DNA of 64,000 nucleotides, taken from Microcoleus asticus IPMA8 (GTDB taxonomy: Bacteria; Cyanobacteriota; Cyanobacteriia; Cyanobacteriales; Microcoleaceae). This document shows positions 44,286 through 53,812 of the stretch, in pieces. The stretch is taken from the NCBI RefSeq assembly GCF_013179805.1, contig NZ_SRRZ01000017.1:16830-80829 (forward strand), given 5' to 3'. The translations under genes and the position numbers were made by a program. How positions within the stretch are numbered: position 1 is the first letter of the stretch; every line of letters starts with the position of its first letter. The notes below the pieces were generated by a model. It saw only the letters and a program-made list of their open reading frames with translations. It made no database searches and was not told the origin of the DNA.

Positions 44286-46757
44286 TTACCGAGAAGCGCT
44301 GGACGCATCGTCGGGCAGAAAAGCCATGGGATTGATAGCACCCTGTCCTGCGGGATGAATTTCAAAGTGCAAGTGCGGTCCGGTACTGAAGCCGGTGCTG
44401 CCCATTTCTGAAATCTGTTCGCCTTGAGCGACCTTCTGACCCTTTTGCACCAAAATCCGGCTGTTGTGGGCATAGACAGTCTCAGTGCCGTCTGGATGGG
44501 TAATTTCCACCAGATACCCGTAGCCGCCGTCATTCCACTGAGCATAGGTAACCACCCCGTCAGATGCTGCCACAATTGGCGTGCCGATCGGCCCTGCAAT
44601 ATCAATTCCCTTGTGCATCCGTCCCCAGCGCCAACCGTAGCCAGAAGTCAGAACGCCCTTAGACGGCCAAATAAACCCGTTAGCCGACTGTTTGCCGTTA
44701 GGCAGATAAGTATCAGGGCTCGAAAGCGGAGGCAGTTCTGGAGAAACCATGCGTCCCAAAGACGGGTTGCTTAGGGGATCGTAACCGTCTGCCCCCAAAG
44801 GAGCAGTTGCTACCACAGGCCGCTGCTGAGCAGAGGTCGGCGTCAGGTTGATCGGTTGCAGTTCCGCTGCGCGAGCGGGGTCTAAACGCTCTTGCTGCTG
44901 CTTCTGAACCTGCTCAGACCAGGCTCTCGATGGCGGTCTGCTGATTTCATTCTGCACCGCCTCAGTATAGTCGGGGGTGTAGAGATATGGATTTACACTT
45001 GGCATATCCTCAGACGGGTTGACCGAGGGCCCGTCCGTTGGAGTCAGGGACACCGCATTGGCGCCGATCGAATTGCGCGAGGCACGATATTCCTCTCGCA
45101 GTCTGACAACTTCTGCCCTCAAGCGTTCGGAATAAGGGTTGAGAGCTTCTGCGGTAGGGAGAGCCTCCGAATTCGACTCTGGTAAAGCGCTAGTTGGATA
45201 GGCATTTGAAGCCTGGGCGCTAGTATTTGGCACGAAGCCGATCGGCTGCGGGTATTCTCCCGTAGCGATAGCGGTAGCAGTTGCACTGGCTGGCATTGGC
45301 AGGGCACTGGTATCAACTGCACCTGTAAAGGTTGGTTCGCCTTGAAGATCCAGCTTCCCGGGGTCGCTAATGGTTTGGGAAACTTGAGTTAGCGGAATGC
45401 TGTTAATTTGGGGAACCATCGGCGCTGAAATATTGTTCAGACCTTCCAAGTTCGCCAGGGGAGAGACAACCGGCACTGTGGACGCGGGCGATCCAACGCC
45501 AGCACTGGCTATTTCCGGGGTAGACGAGCTGGGGTTCAAAGATGCGGGAACCGAAGCCGCAGACCATACAGATGTAGAGTTGGAGGCAGAATAAGAGGCT
45601 GCCGCCTGCACCGCTGGATTATTTAACCCAACTTGGGGAATTTTCAGCCGTTGATTGACGTTCAGCAAGTTGGGGTTGCCGAGCTTGTTGACGGAGATCA
45701 GCTCTTTGGGTGATACGCCGTGACCTTTGGCGATCGCATCTAGCGTATCTCCCGGACGCACGCTGTAGAGTACCCCAGCCGGCGCGGCGGTACTTCCGGC
45801 AGGGGTGACGAGCACAGCCGAAGGCAAACTCGGTGTTGCCAGAGACTGTTCAATTGACTCGAATGCTCGATCGGGCGATGTTGCTTGACCGACCCCGGCA
45901 TTGGGAATTACAGGTGTCGCCCCGAGGTCGGGAATAGTTGTCTGAGTTGCAGAGCCGGGGGATGCCAGCGTCGGTGCTGACTCCGGCAAAGATGCCGCAG
46001 GTGTAGATAAATTTGCTCCCCCTTCATACCCTAACAGGGCCCGACCAGATTCTGTGGTGCGGTTTTCCTGTTTTTTCAAACTGTCGATCGCCCCGTCTGC
46101 GTTCGGGATGTCGATCGAACTTTGTTCCGGTATCGCCGTGACCAGCGGGGTCGCTGCGGTTGATGGCTGCGCTGTCAGGGCAGCACTATCCAACGGCTCG
46201 GAGCCAGCCAGATTTAACTTTTCTTCGGGATTGACCGCCGCTGCGCGCTCTAGCGAAGCCACGGCGGAGTCGGCGGCGTTCTGTTGTGGAGCGGCTCCCG
46301 GAGCCATAGGAATTGTCAGTTCTTGACCAACTTGGAGTAGGGTATCGGGTTTGATGTCGTTAGCAGTTGCTAGTGCCAACGGTTCAACTTCATAATCCCG
46401 AGACAGCTCCCAAAGGCTTTGCCCCTGCTGCACATTAACCGTCACTGGGTCAGAAGGCGATCCAGGCTGTTCGGCCCTGGAACCATCAACTTGTGCGGAG
46501 GTAGCGGGCCCGTTGGCCGAGACTGGCTGTACTTCAGCGGTGGATTCAGATGTCGGTGCGAGTTCAGACGCGCGAGCGCTGTCTCCATTTCTCGGTAGCA
46601 GGATGCCAGAAGCACCTACCGATATTGCCAGCCCGATCGTGGCGAGAGAGCGAACTCTGCCTGTGCTGAGCGTTGTCTGTTTGGACGGTTCCGCAGAACC
46701 GTCTTTGTCGATTTCACTAGCCTGAACAGGCTTGATTTGGGGATATGTTCGTTTCAA
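44286..46757 (-). CDS. LysM-M23 peptidoglycan endopeptidase (murein hydrolase)
   Basis: An 823-residue envelope protein. The start TTG at 46757 has GGAGG at 46766-46770, eight bases upstream. A membrane anchor or signal lies at about 33-57 (LATIGLAISVGASGILLP). LysM domains are near residues 107-150 (VQQGQSLWELSRDYEV) and 330-375 (VRPGDTLDAIAKGHGVS). Long Ser/Pro/Ala-rich linkers separate these from the C-terminal M23 domain (about 700-815) with zinc-binding motifs HKGIDIAGP and GPHLHFEIH. The protein should bind glycan strands and cleave or regulate peptide crosslinks during growth or division, as NlpD/EnvC-type proteins do. All metal ligands seem present. Confidence 0.92.
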   Translation of the reverse strand: MKRTYPQIKPVQASEIDKDGSAEPSKQTTLSTGRVRSLATIGLAISVGASGILLPRNGDSARASELAPTSESTAEVQPVSANGPATSAQVDGSRAEQPGSPSDPVTVNVQQGQSLWELSRDYEVEPLALATANDIKPDTLLQVGQELTIPMAPGAAPQQNAADSAVASLERAAAVNPEEKLNLAGSEPLDSAALTAQPSTAATPLVTAIPEQSSIDIPNADGAIDSLKKQENRTTESGRALLGYEGGANLSTPAASLPESAPTLASPGSATQTTIPDLGATPVIPNAGVGQATSPDRAFESIEQSLATPSLPSAVLVTPAGSTAAPAGVLYSVRPGDTLDAIAKGHGVSPKELISVNKLGNPNLLNVNQRLKIPQVGLNNPAVQAAASYSASNSTSVWSAASVPASLNPSSSTPEIASAGVGSPASTVPVVSPLANLEGLNNISAPMVPQINSIPLTQVSQTISDPGKLDLQGEPTFTGAVDTSALPMPASATATAIATGEYPQPIGFVPNTSAQASNAYPTSALPESNSEALPTAEALNPYSERLRAEVVRLREEYRASRNSIGANAVSLTPTDGPSVNPSEDMPSVNPYLYTPDYTEAVQNEISRPPSRAWSEQVQKQQQERLDPARAAELQPINLTPTSAQQRPVVATAPLGADGYDPLSNPSLGRMVSPELPPLSSPDTYLPNGKQSANGFIWPSKGVLTSGYGWRWGRMHKGIDIAGPIGTPIVAASDGVVTYAQWNDGGYGYLVEITHPDGTETVYAHNSRILVQKGQKVAQGEQISEMGSTGFSTGPHLHFEIHPAGQGAINPMAFLPDDASSASR

Positions 46758-47339
46758 AAAAACGACCTCCTACTGAGAAGCGCTAACTGTCCTTGGAAAC
46801 ACTCAAGGGGATCGCATGACGCTGAATTTAAATCAACAAGCAAAAATATTCTGATTGTTGACAGCTATCATGCTTAGGCCAGATTACCTTGCTTTTTTAA
46901 TTTAGACAAGCTCAAACCGTCAGAAATTTTGAAATTCTCGGTCAAACCTGCTGCAATTAACCCCAAAACCCTTACACTGCAATAGCTGGAACGAATACAT
47001 AAAATCTTCGTTCCGGTAAGGCGATGACTCTCATCTATTATTCCGACTTTATGCTAATTTCCGGACAGCCTACAACCGTATATTTACTAGATATAGTGTT
47101 CAGACCCAAGCTGGTGCTCGCTCACGCCCTAAATCGCTAAAATCCTCTATTTTTGTTGCTGAATCCTCTTGCGAGTAATTTGGTGTTGCTGATAACAATC
47201 TGTTTTTGAATCAATAAAATATATTAATCTCAGCTATCTAGATTTTCACTGCTTTGATACAAATTTCTTATATAAAAAACGAGATTTGGCAGCGTCCGGC
47301 AGCTATTAAATATCTATATATTTATGTGTTGATAATGAT
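46758..47339. other. Long leader/intergenic region of the M23 gene
   Basis: A 582-bp region with no gene recognised. A hairpin at 46988-47014 has perfect 8-bp arms GGAACGAA and TTCGTTCC with an 11-base loop, about 230 bp upstream of the start. I checked the transcript strand for c-di-AMP riboswitch features (often found before cell-wall hydrolases) and did not see them. The rest is AT-rich. Confidence 0.5.
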
Positions 47340-47801
47340 TTATCCCAGCTCGCCCAACTGTCGTTTAGCTTCAAATAAACCTACAGCGGCGCTGACGGAG
47401 AGGTTCAAACTCCTGACTCCAGGCTGGCTCATAGGAATAAAAACTGTGGCGTCACAGGCATCTAAGACGAATTGGGGAATGCCTACAGTTTCCGAGCCAA
47501 ACATCAGCCAGTCGCTGACCTGAAATTGGAATTGCGCGTAACTGTATCGCCCGCCAGTGCTGAATCCGATCGATCGTCCCCCGCGCTGCTGCCGACAGGC
47601 CAGAAAAGCTGCTAAGTCTTCGTGACAGTGGAGATTGACGTAGGGCCAGTAATCTAAGCCGGCCCGTTTCAGGTAGCGATCGCTAATTTCAAACCCCAGA
47701 GGGCCAACTAAATGCAGTTCCGTGCCTGTGGCAGCGCAAGTGCGGGCGATATTGCCAGTATTCGGGGGGATTTGCGGGTGAATCAAGACAAGTTGGGGCA
47801 T
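47340..47801 (-). CDS. trmL: tRNA (cytidine/uridine-34 2'-O)-methyltransferase TrmL
   Basis: A SPOUT-fold methyltransferase of 154 residues that 2'-O-methylates the wobble base of leucine tRNAs. The SAM-knot motifs are FGSETVGIP and IPMSQPGVRSLNLSVSAAVG, and the N-terminus LVLIHPQIPPNTGNIARTCAA is characteristic. The ATG at 47801 (MPQLVLIHP) is chosen because the ten residues before it in the open frame (MLYLLLLISF) are not conserved in the family. Complete length for TrmL. Confidence 0.92.
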   Translation of the reverse strand: MPQLVLIHPQIPPNTGNIARTCAATGTELHLVGPLGFEISDRYLKRAGLDYWPYVNLHCHEDLAAFLACRQQRGGRSIGFSTGGRYSYAQFQFQVSDWLMFGSETVGIPQFVLDACDATVFIPMSQPGVRSLNLSVSAAVGLFEAKRQLGELG

Positions 47802-47998
47802 GAAGCTAATTAAAAGCAGTAAATACAGCAAGTGGAAAATTTATAGAACTATCCAAAGGTAGATATACCCTATAGCTTTTATTTATAACCTTTGTCGAGC
47901 TCCATTGATTAAATATTCTGATTGCTTTTTGGGCATCGCTCTGCAACTTTTTCGCGAGGTTCCGGCTATTTCTCTTATTGGCTGAGTACGCATAGCCA

Positions 47999-48018
47999 GG
48001 GGGCTAGTGAAAGCCCCC
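47999..48018 (-). terminator. Hairpin downstream of gshA
   Basis: G/C-rich hairpin with arms GGGGGCT and AGCCCCC. It is placed 22 bp after the gshA stop on the minus strand. A clear T-run does not follow, so termination is likely but not certain. Confidence 0.5.
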
Positions 48019-48039
48019 CTTATAATAACGGCGGGTACT

Positions 48040-49191
48040 TCACGCAACTAACTGGGCGCACAAGTTGTCTTCGAGCTCCCATTCTTGGTGAGCCATGCCA
48101 TTAATCCCTTGCAGAATAATACTGCGGGTGTCCGAACCGCCCTCGTGCAGCTTCAACCACTGCTGGGCGGTGTTACCTTCCCGGAGAATCTTTTTGAGCG
48201 GCGAGAGAAAGCAGCTAAAGCCTCGTTTTTTGGCGATCGGCCAGACTTCTCGGTAAATTTCCTCAATCCAATCTCGTGCCAGAATAGTTCTGCCGTCTTG
48301 CCAGTGGGTGAGTTCGGCATCCAAACTTTGCCGGGATGCAGCAATTTCGTTGGCGTCTGTGAGGGCAACTAAGTCTTGGTTGCGGGTGGCCGCCGGTAAG
48401 GTGCTGAGTTCTAAGGGGTCTAAGCTGGGGTCTTCCATCATCTGCCAAATGCGAGCTTCTAGTAAGGCAGTGATGGCCAACAAAGCCAGAGGATTTACTT
48501 CGAGGTCGCAAATTCTCAGTTCCAGGCGGTTGAGACAGTAGGGTCGGCGATCGCCATTAGGCCGCACTGCAGACCACAAATGGCGGACGTTTTGCATGGT
48601 GCCGAGTTCTAGCTGTTCTTCAGTCCACTGGATGTAATGTCTGTGACTTTCAAACAGGGGGACGATGGCGGGAGTTTTGGGAAACAAACCCCAGCGAGTG
48701 GAATGATAGCCCGTGACTTCGCCGTCGAGGAAGGGGGAAGAGGCGCTCATGGCAAGGTACAGCGGTGCTTCGACGCGGGCGAGGCGGATGGCGCGCATCA
48801 GCAGTTCTGGTTGGGAGATGCCGATGTTGATGTGAATGCTGGCGGTGACGACTTTGGTGCCGTAGGTTTGCTCTATGTAGGTGTGGTACGGGTTGTTGGG
48901 ATCGGATCTGTAAAATCTATCGCTCCCCCCGAGAGACAAGGTACTTCCCGGCAGCAAGGTATAGTCGCCCAATTGTTTGAGATACTCCCGCAGCCGGACT
49001 CGCGGCTTGACTAAGGCGCACAGCAGGCGATCGTAGCTGCACAGCGGGGCGGTCGTGTACTCCACATTGCGGCTATCAGGCTCCCGCACAAATCCCTCTA
49101 GATCGGCAACTATGCGATCGGAGAGACCGACCACCTCACCTTCGGGAGTGCCGGTATACATTTCTACTTCAAAGCCTTTTGATAGCAGCAC
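48040..49191 (-). CDS. gshA: Glutamate-cysteine ligase, cyanobacterial type
   Basis: A 383-residue enzyme catalysing ATP-dependent joining of glutamate and cysteine, the first step of glutathione synthesis. It has the cyanobacterial/plant-distinct GshA pattern: FEVEMYTGTPEGEVVGLSDR, NVEYTTAPLCSYDRLL, ASIHINIGISQPELLMRAIR, STRWGLFPKTPAIVPLF and NRLELRICDLEVNPLALL. Glutathione synthetase (gshB) is not next to it. The start is GTG at 49191. It belongs to the thiol-metabolism theme of the window with cysE, cysK and the peroxiredoxins, but is not in the same operon. Confidence 0.92.
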   Translation of the reverse strand: MLLSKGFEVEMYTGTPEGEVVGLSDRIVADLEGFVREPDSRNVEYTTAPLCSYDRLLCALVKPRVRLREYLKQLGDYTLLPGSTLSLGGSDRFYRSDPNNPYHTYIEQTYGTKVVTASIHINIGISQPELLMRAIRLARVEAPLYLAMSASSPFLDGEVTGYHSTRWGLFPKTPAIVPLFESHRHYIQWTEEQLELGTMQNVRHLWSAVRPNGDRRPYCLNRLELRICDLEVNPLALLAITALLEARIWQMMEDPSLDPLELSTLPAATRNQDLVALTDANEIAASRQSLDAELTHWQDGRTILARDWIEEIYREVWPIAKKRGFSCFLSPLKKILREGNTAQQWLKLHEGGSDTRSIILQGINGMAHQEWELEDNLCAQLVA

Positions 49192-49652
49192 GTTTGTTCC
49201 TCAGCTAAGTTGAGTGCTAGTTTCTAGTATCCCAAAAATTGACCTGTTCATACTATCTTCCACGAGGCAGAGTTGAAATTTTTCGCGGCTGACACGGAAA
49301 CCGGGCTTTTCGACGCCAGCAAATGTGAGCGTTTGTGTGTTAGCTGCGATCGGGCTGCCGCGACAAATACTGCCATCGCAAAGAGTTTACGAGGCGGTTT
49401 TAGAGTCAGAAAGAGTTTTTGTGCGATCGCGGGCGTGTTTTATTCGGCATTCGCGATCGCACGTATGGTGAAGAGAAGCCACCCCTGCCTCAGACAGAAG
49501 TTAGAAAGCACTGCCTACTGCCTTCCTTCTAGCTTCTTCCTTCGACATCTGTTTTCTGCCTTGAGGGGGATAGCCGCAGATATATCTTTAGTGCGATTCT
49601 AAATGAGCACTCTGCAATATTTTTGAGCTATTATTAACCCCTAGAAATCCCT
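49192..49652. other. Intergenic region between gshA and AI-2E transporter
   Basis: A 461-bp region between divergent genes. A 109-codon open frame on the + strand (49273-49602) has biased, CGATCG-rich composition and no family resemblance, so I do not call it a gene. Promoters for both flanking genes are expected. Confidence 0.45.
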
Positions 49653-50696
49653 GTGAAAGAGCCAGAAAAAACCCCTCCCAATTTTTGGAATATGCTAAGC
49701 AATTTAGCCTTAGTTCGGTTTTTGCTTTTATTTGCTTCAGGTTGGGCTGGACTGCAACTTTTAGCTTACTTTGAAACTGCCGTCGCGGTTTTCACGATTG
49801 CTGCACTCGTGGCTTTTTTGCTCAACTATCCGGTGCGAACTCTCCAGAGATTTTTACCGCGAAATTTAGCTGTCGCCTTCGTTGTCTTGCTCACCATTTT
49901 AGTTTTTGGCGGTCTCACCGTCACCGTAGGCGTCACTCTTTTATCTCAAGGGCAGCAATTAATTGACAGCATGACTGAATTTGTGAATGCTCTGGCGCCT
50001 CTGTCGGAGCGCATCGAAGCATTCCTGCGGGCGAGAAACCTGCAAGTTAACCTGCGAGTTATCGAGGAACAACTGCGAAATCAAGCTTTGGCTGGAGTTG
50101 TTTCGAGTATTGCTTTTTTACAAGTATTTTTAACCAATTTATTGAATTTAATATTAATTATGGTGGTGGCTTCTTTTATGTTAATTGATGGAGAGAGGCT
50201 CTGGCTGTTGGTTCTCAAATTTATACCCCGACACCTGCACAGGCGTTTAAGTTTAACAATAGAGCGAAACTTTTTAGGATTTTTTCAGGCACAAATTCTC
50301 TTAATGTTATTTTTGACAACAGCAAGCTTTGTAATTTTCCTGCTGTTAGATGTGAAATTTCCTTTGATTTTAGCATTTATTATCGGATTGTTTGATTTAG
50401 TTCCGGGGATCGGAGCCACCCTGGGAATTAGCTTAGTGTGTTTTATTGTATTGTCTCAAAATGTATGGCTAGCTTTAAAAGTCTTGGCAGCTTGCATTGT
50501 TTTGCAGCAAATTCAAGACAACTTTATTCATCCGAGACTCATGCAAAATTCGCTTAACCTCAATCCGGTAGTGGTGTTTTTTGCACTGTTAGTAGGCGCA
50601 AGATCGGCAGGACTTTTAGGCATATTTCTGGCTATTCCGCTAGCGGGAGTGATAGTTAGCTGGTTTGAAATTGAAGAAATGCAAGCGGAAGCTTAA
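49653..50696 (+). CDS. AI-2E family transporter (PerM-like)
   Basis: A 347-residue protein with about seven to eight membrane helices. Pairs of helices at both ends flank a large soluble loop (residues about 100-150, EFVNALAPLSERIEAFLRAR). Typical PerM motifs are FIIGLFDLVPGIGATLGI and IQDNFIHPRLMQNSLNLNPVVVFFALLVG. Such proteins export small molecules including the quorum signal AI-2 in some bacteria, and others act as Na+/H+ antiporters, so the substrate here is unknown. GTG is the probable start. A hairpin GCTTAAAA-gccag-TTTTAAGC (50730-50750) follows the gene. Confidence 0.88.
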   Translation: MKEPEKTPPNFWNMLSNLALVRFLLLFASGWAGLQLLAYFETAVAVFTIAALVAFLLNYPVRTLQRFLPRNLAVAFVVLLTILVFGGLTVTVGVTLLSQGQQLIDSMTEFVNALAPLSERIEAFLRARNLQVNLRVIEEQLRNQALAGVVSSIAFLQVFLTNLLNLILIMVVASFMLIDGERLWLLVLKFIPRHLHRRLSLTIERNFLGFFQAQILLMLFLTTASFVIFLLLDVKFPLILAFIIGLFDLVPGIGATLGISLVCFIVLSQNVWLALKVLAACIVLQQIQDNFIHPRLMQNSLNLNPVVVFFALLVGARSAGLLGIFLAIPLAGVIVSWFEIEEMQAEA

Positions 50697-50865
50697 TTGA
50701 TATAGCTATACTTTTTATATCTAATCCGGCTTAAAAGCCAGGTTTTAAGCAGCAGGCTAGAACCCCAATGCTTAAAAAACTATCCTTTTCGTAACGCCCA
50801 AGTAAAAGTAAAGAGAAAAAAGCCACGTAGGATGCACCGACCCCTGCGCACCTTACTGCGTAAAT

Positions 50866-51624
50866 TCAATGAATAAATTGCAAGTCCGTAGGAAATCTTT
50901 CTTCTTCTGGTTCTGGATCGTAAATGTAATCGCAGTCAAAACGCAGAGATTGAGCGTGGAGGCTGATGGAAAACCCGCAGTAAGTAACCATTTCTGTAGT
51001 AAAAGTGGCCATGACTAACTCAATCAGTTTTTTGTAAGAAATGTTAGGCTGTTGAACGTAATAGGCGCGTCTGGCAAAAAATATTCTCTCATCTTTCGGT
51101 ACAATTATGGCATTAATTTTGTGTGCGTGTTGAATCGGCTTGATATAGGTTTCAATAAACTGCGACTGATTTTTTTGCAGTCTCGCTAATCTTTCGTGTT
51201 GCAACCAAGTCATTTGAAACACAATTTTAATAAATTCAAATCCCAAAATGTAGTTAAAAACATTATTGCGTTCTTCTGTACTCAAGACGAAGCGGAGTGC
51301 AGATTCTAAATATTGGTCAGTTTTTCGGCACGCTTGTTGAGCTGAGTGGATATAAAATTGTTTGATGTAGCTTCTTAAATCTGATTCGTTTAATTCTTTT
51401 TTGACTCTAAATCTGATTAAATACTCTTTGACTCGGTGTAGAGTATCTACATCTTCAAACATTTTTGAGACTAAACCGTCTGCTGTGTAATCATCTAAAA
51501 ATTCTGCTTGCAAGTCGGGAGTAGATGCGCACAAGATGTAGCAGAGGGACAAGACATAGCGCCGCTGGTTCCAAGGCAAGCTTTGGGCCCACTCTTTAAC
51601 TTCTAGAGGAAGTTTTTCCAGCAT
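50866..51624 (-). CDS. Conserved cyanobacterial protein, about 252 aa
   Basis: No catalytic motif is visible. The N-terminal segment LPLEVKEWAQSLPWNQRRYVLSLCYILC and DYTADGLVSKMFEDVDTLHRVKEYL are, to my recollection, conserved in a cyanobacterial family sometimes mis-annotated as cobyrinic acid a,c-diamide synthase, which it is not. The protein is alpha-helical and rich in charged residues, with no membrane helix. ATG 51624 (MLEKLPLEVKEW) is preferred to the upstream ATG at 51681. Convergent with the AI-2E gene. Function unknown. Confidence 0.75.
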   Translation of the reverse strand: MLEKLPLEVKEWAQSLPWNQRRYVLSLCYILCASTPDLQAEFLDDYTADGLVSKMFEDVDTLHRVKEYLIRFRVKKELNESDLRSYIKQFYIHSAQQACRKTDQYLESALRFVLSTEERNNVFNYILGFEFIKIVFQMTWLQHERLARLQKNQSQFIETYIKPIQHAHKINAIIVPKDERIFFARRAYYVQQPNISYKKLIELVMATFTTEMVTYCGFSISLHAQSLRFDCDYIYDPEPEEERFPTDLQFIH

Positions 51625-52004
51625 GATATCTGTGTGTCGGCGTTGAGCAAGGTCGGCACATCTATTTTTTTCTTGAATCATTGCCTGATACCTTTATCAG
51701 TAAGTAGACAGAGTACTATATCGCAGATGATGGGAGGGGGAAGCTGCGACAGAGGGTTACAAGTTATTCTGTCATATTTTATTGCCATCTATCTAAATAT
51801 ACATTCTGTAGGGAACAGACGGCGTGATCTGTCTCACACTTTTGCAAATTTTAAATCACAAATGGTAATTCTTCGCATCACATTTTGGGTCAACGAGTGT
51901 CACGCATAAAACTAATTCACGTCACCCGAGCAACGGCGGGTTTGCTTGATGATTAAGAAGGGTGATTCATAACTCTTTGTTAGTAATGATTACTGAGGTT
52001 AATT
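51625..52004. other. Divergent intergenic region
   Basis: About 380 bp between the minus-strand 252-residue gene and the Mo-nitro_C gene. It contains no recognisable gene. An open frame at 51634-51909 overlaps the 5' end of the flanking gene and lacks family similarity. Presumably it holds two promoters. Confidence 0.4.
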
Positions 52005-52319
52005 ATGAACTCGACTACAAGTATTTTTCCTAAAAATCAATGCCAACACTTAAGTTTTGGCGATCGCCTCGTCCAACCAGTGCGACAGTGGCTCGATCGC
52101 ATTGCAGTGGGAGATCCGCAAGTAGCTCGGTGGTTGTGCCAACTTATACCAGCACAGTGTCCTTTTGAGAGAGATATCCAGCTATTGGGACATCATCTTT
52201 TCCACATACCGCCTATGTGCAAGCTGAATCCTGTGTATGAAGAATTAGTGGGGTTGCGTTTTCGGTCGCTCTCCTTTTTAGCTGATGTATGCGGGGAAGA
52301 TGTAACGCCGTACTGCTGA
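52005..52319 (+). CDS. Mo-dependent nitrogenase C-terminal domain (Mo-nitro_C) protein
   Basis: A 104-residue protein matching the Mo-nitro_C family: VRQWLDRIAVGDPQVARWLCQLIPAQCPFERDIQLLGHHLFHIPPMCKLNPVYEELVGLRFRSLSFLADVCGEDVTPYC. The name comes from similarity to a C-terminal extension found with nitrogenase proteins in cyanobacteria, but standalone copies occur in many cyanobacteria that do not fix nitrogen, so the true role is unknown. Three conserved cysteines (QCPFERD, MCKLNP, VCGEDVTPYC) may bind metal. No nif genes occur in the window. Confidence 0.85.
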   Translation: MNSTTSIFPKNQCQHLSFGDRLVQPVRQWLDRIAVGDPQVARWLCQLIPAQCPFERDIQLLGHHLFHIPPMCKLNPVYEELVGLRFRSLSFLADVCGEDVTPYC

Positions 52320-52548
52320 TTGAGGGGTGTCATACCTCGATCGCCATTGATTTGAATTGTGTACGGGGTGCGTGAAACTGCTAGTTGTGCGATCGCTAAT
52401 TTAAGTCATTATCGTTGATAATAGCACTGGATGCCTCTCAATAGGAGCAGGCATCCATCGTCGCGGTTAAGCCCAAAATAATATCAAACGGTAACAGAAA
52501 AAACAATTATTATAAAAATAATTTAACAAGCTACTTTGGCACAGGGAA

Positions 52549-53418
52549 ATGAATATGTTTAACGCAAATGAACTGCTAATTAAGGTTTTTGTAAATCGGC
52601 TGATTGAAGGCTACCGCCATACCTACGGCGGGTTCAAATATGACTATGCCGAGATTATTGCTTGGGTAGCGAGTATGGCTTTGGAAAATATTGCTAATAG
52701 CGATGCTCTTTACCACAATGTGGAACACACTATTTTAGTGACCTTGGTGGGACAGGAGATTCTGCGCGGCAAACACATCCGCGAGGGAGGTGTTTTATGT
52801 GAACATTGGCTGCATTTCCACATTGCTTTGCTGTGTCACGATATCGGGTATGTGAAGGGGGTTTGTCGGCAAGATCGAACTGATTTGAGACTGTATGCAA
52901 CGGGGATAGAGGATTTGCAAGTGAAGCTACCTCCGGGGGCGACGGATGCGAGTTTGACTCCTTATCATGTCGATCGGGCAAAAATGTTTATTGACGAGCG
53001 TTTCGGCGGTCATAAACTGATTGATGCTGAGCTGGTTAAGCGTAATATTGAGCTGACTCGTTTCCCGGTTCCTGCGGATGAAGATTATCAAGATACTGCG
53101 AATTATCCGGGTTTAGTTCGCGCTGCTGATTTAATTGGTCAGTTGAGCGATCCGCGATATTTACAAAAGGTTGCTGCGCTGTTTTACGAGTTTGAGGAGA
53201 CTGGGCAGAATCTGGTTTTGGGCTATCAGAATCCGGGGGAATTGCGGGATGGTTATCCCAAGTTTTATTGGAATGTGGTTTATCGGTATGTCAAGGATGC
53301 GATCGGCTATTTGGAACTGACGCAGCACGGGAAACAAATTGTTGCTAATCTGAGCGCAAATGTTTTCCGGGTGGAGCATTCGGATGTGCGAGAGTCTGCG
53401 GTGGCTGTAGTTAGCTAG
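52549..53418 (+). CDS. HD-domain phosphohydrolase-like metalloprotein
   Basis: A 289-residue protein with an HD-type metal site: histidines in YHNVEHTILV (His56/His60), the HD dyad in FHIALLCHDIGYV (His97-Asp98) and further acidic/His residues (DAELVKRNIELTRFPVP). HD-domain proteins are phosphohydrolases acting on nucleotides or signalling nucleotides. Here the substrate is unknown, and a cyanobacterial HD-metalloprotein family without defined function is the best match. The last ~77 codons and downstream DNA are repeated exactly in tandem 316 bp downstream. The first copy remains a complete gene. Confidence 0.82.
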   Translation: MNMFNANELLIKVFVNRLIEGYRHTYGGFKYDYAEIIAWVASMALENIANSDALYHNVEHTILVTLVGQEILRGKHIREGGVLCEHWLHFHIALLCHDIGYVKGVCRQDRTDLRLYATGIEDLQVKLPPGATDASLTPYHVDRAKMFIDERFGGHKLIDAELVKRNIELTRFPVPADEDYQDTANYPGLVRAADLIGQLSDPRYLQKVAALFYEFEETGQNLVLGYQNPGELRDGYPKFYWNVVYRYVKDAIGYLELTQHGKQIVANLSANVFRVEHSDVRESAVAVVS

Positions 53419-53812
53419 GGTTTGGGCAGATGTAGGGCGATCGATCTTTTTTGGGATACGTAGGTCGCTCTAGCTAAACGTAAAATGTTCTTCTTTGTTT
53501 TACGAGTTTGAGGAGACTGGGCAGAATCTGGTTTTGGGCTATCAGAATCCGGGGGAATTGCGGGATGGTTATCCCAAGTTTTATTGGAATGTGGTTTATC
53601 GGTATGTCAAGGATGCGATCGGCTATTTGGAACTGACGCAGCACGGGAAACAAATTGTTGCTAATCTGAGCGCAAATGTTTTCCGGGTGGAGCATTCGGA
53701 TGTGCGAGAGTCTGCGGTGGCTGTAGTTAGCTAGGGTTTGGGCAGATGTAGGGCGATCGATCTTTTTTGGGATACGTAGGTCGCTCTAGCTAAACGTAAA
53801 ATGTTCTTCTTT
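53180..53812. repeat. Perfect 316-bp tandem duplication
   Basis: The segment 53180-53496 is repeated exactly at 53496-53812, sharing one T at the junction. It covers the last ~77 codons of the HD-domain gene and 78 bp of downstream sequence. I compared the copies base by base and found no difference. Only a single base of microhomology is seen at the ends. This indicates a very recent duplication or a sequencing/assembly artefact. Confidence 0.9.
53496..53734 (+). pseudogene. Duplicated 3' fragment of the HD-domain gene
   Basis: Second copy of the C-terminal 77 codons (from YEFEETGQNLVLG to SAVAVVS and its stop). It lacks the HD catalytic region and any real start. A TTG at 53495 exists only because of the junction. 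It should be a non-functional by-product of the tandem duplication. Confidence 0.88.

Noticed and set aside
46770..47100. c-di-AMP riboswitch before the M23 gene
   Set aside because: The conserved core blocks expected for this riboswitch are not visible on the transcript strand.
49273..49602. 109-codon frame between gshA and the AI-2E transporter gene
   Set aside because: Composition is CGATCG-driven, no family resemblance, no ribosome binding site.
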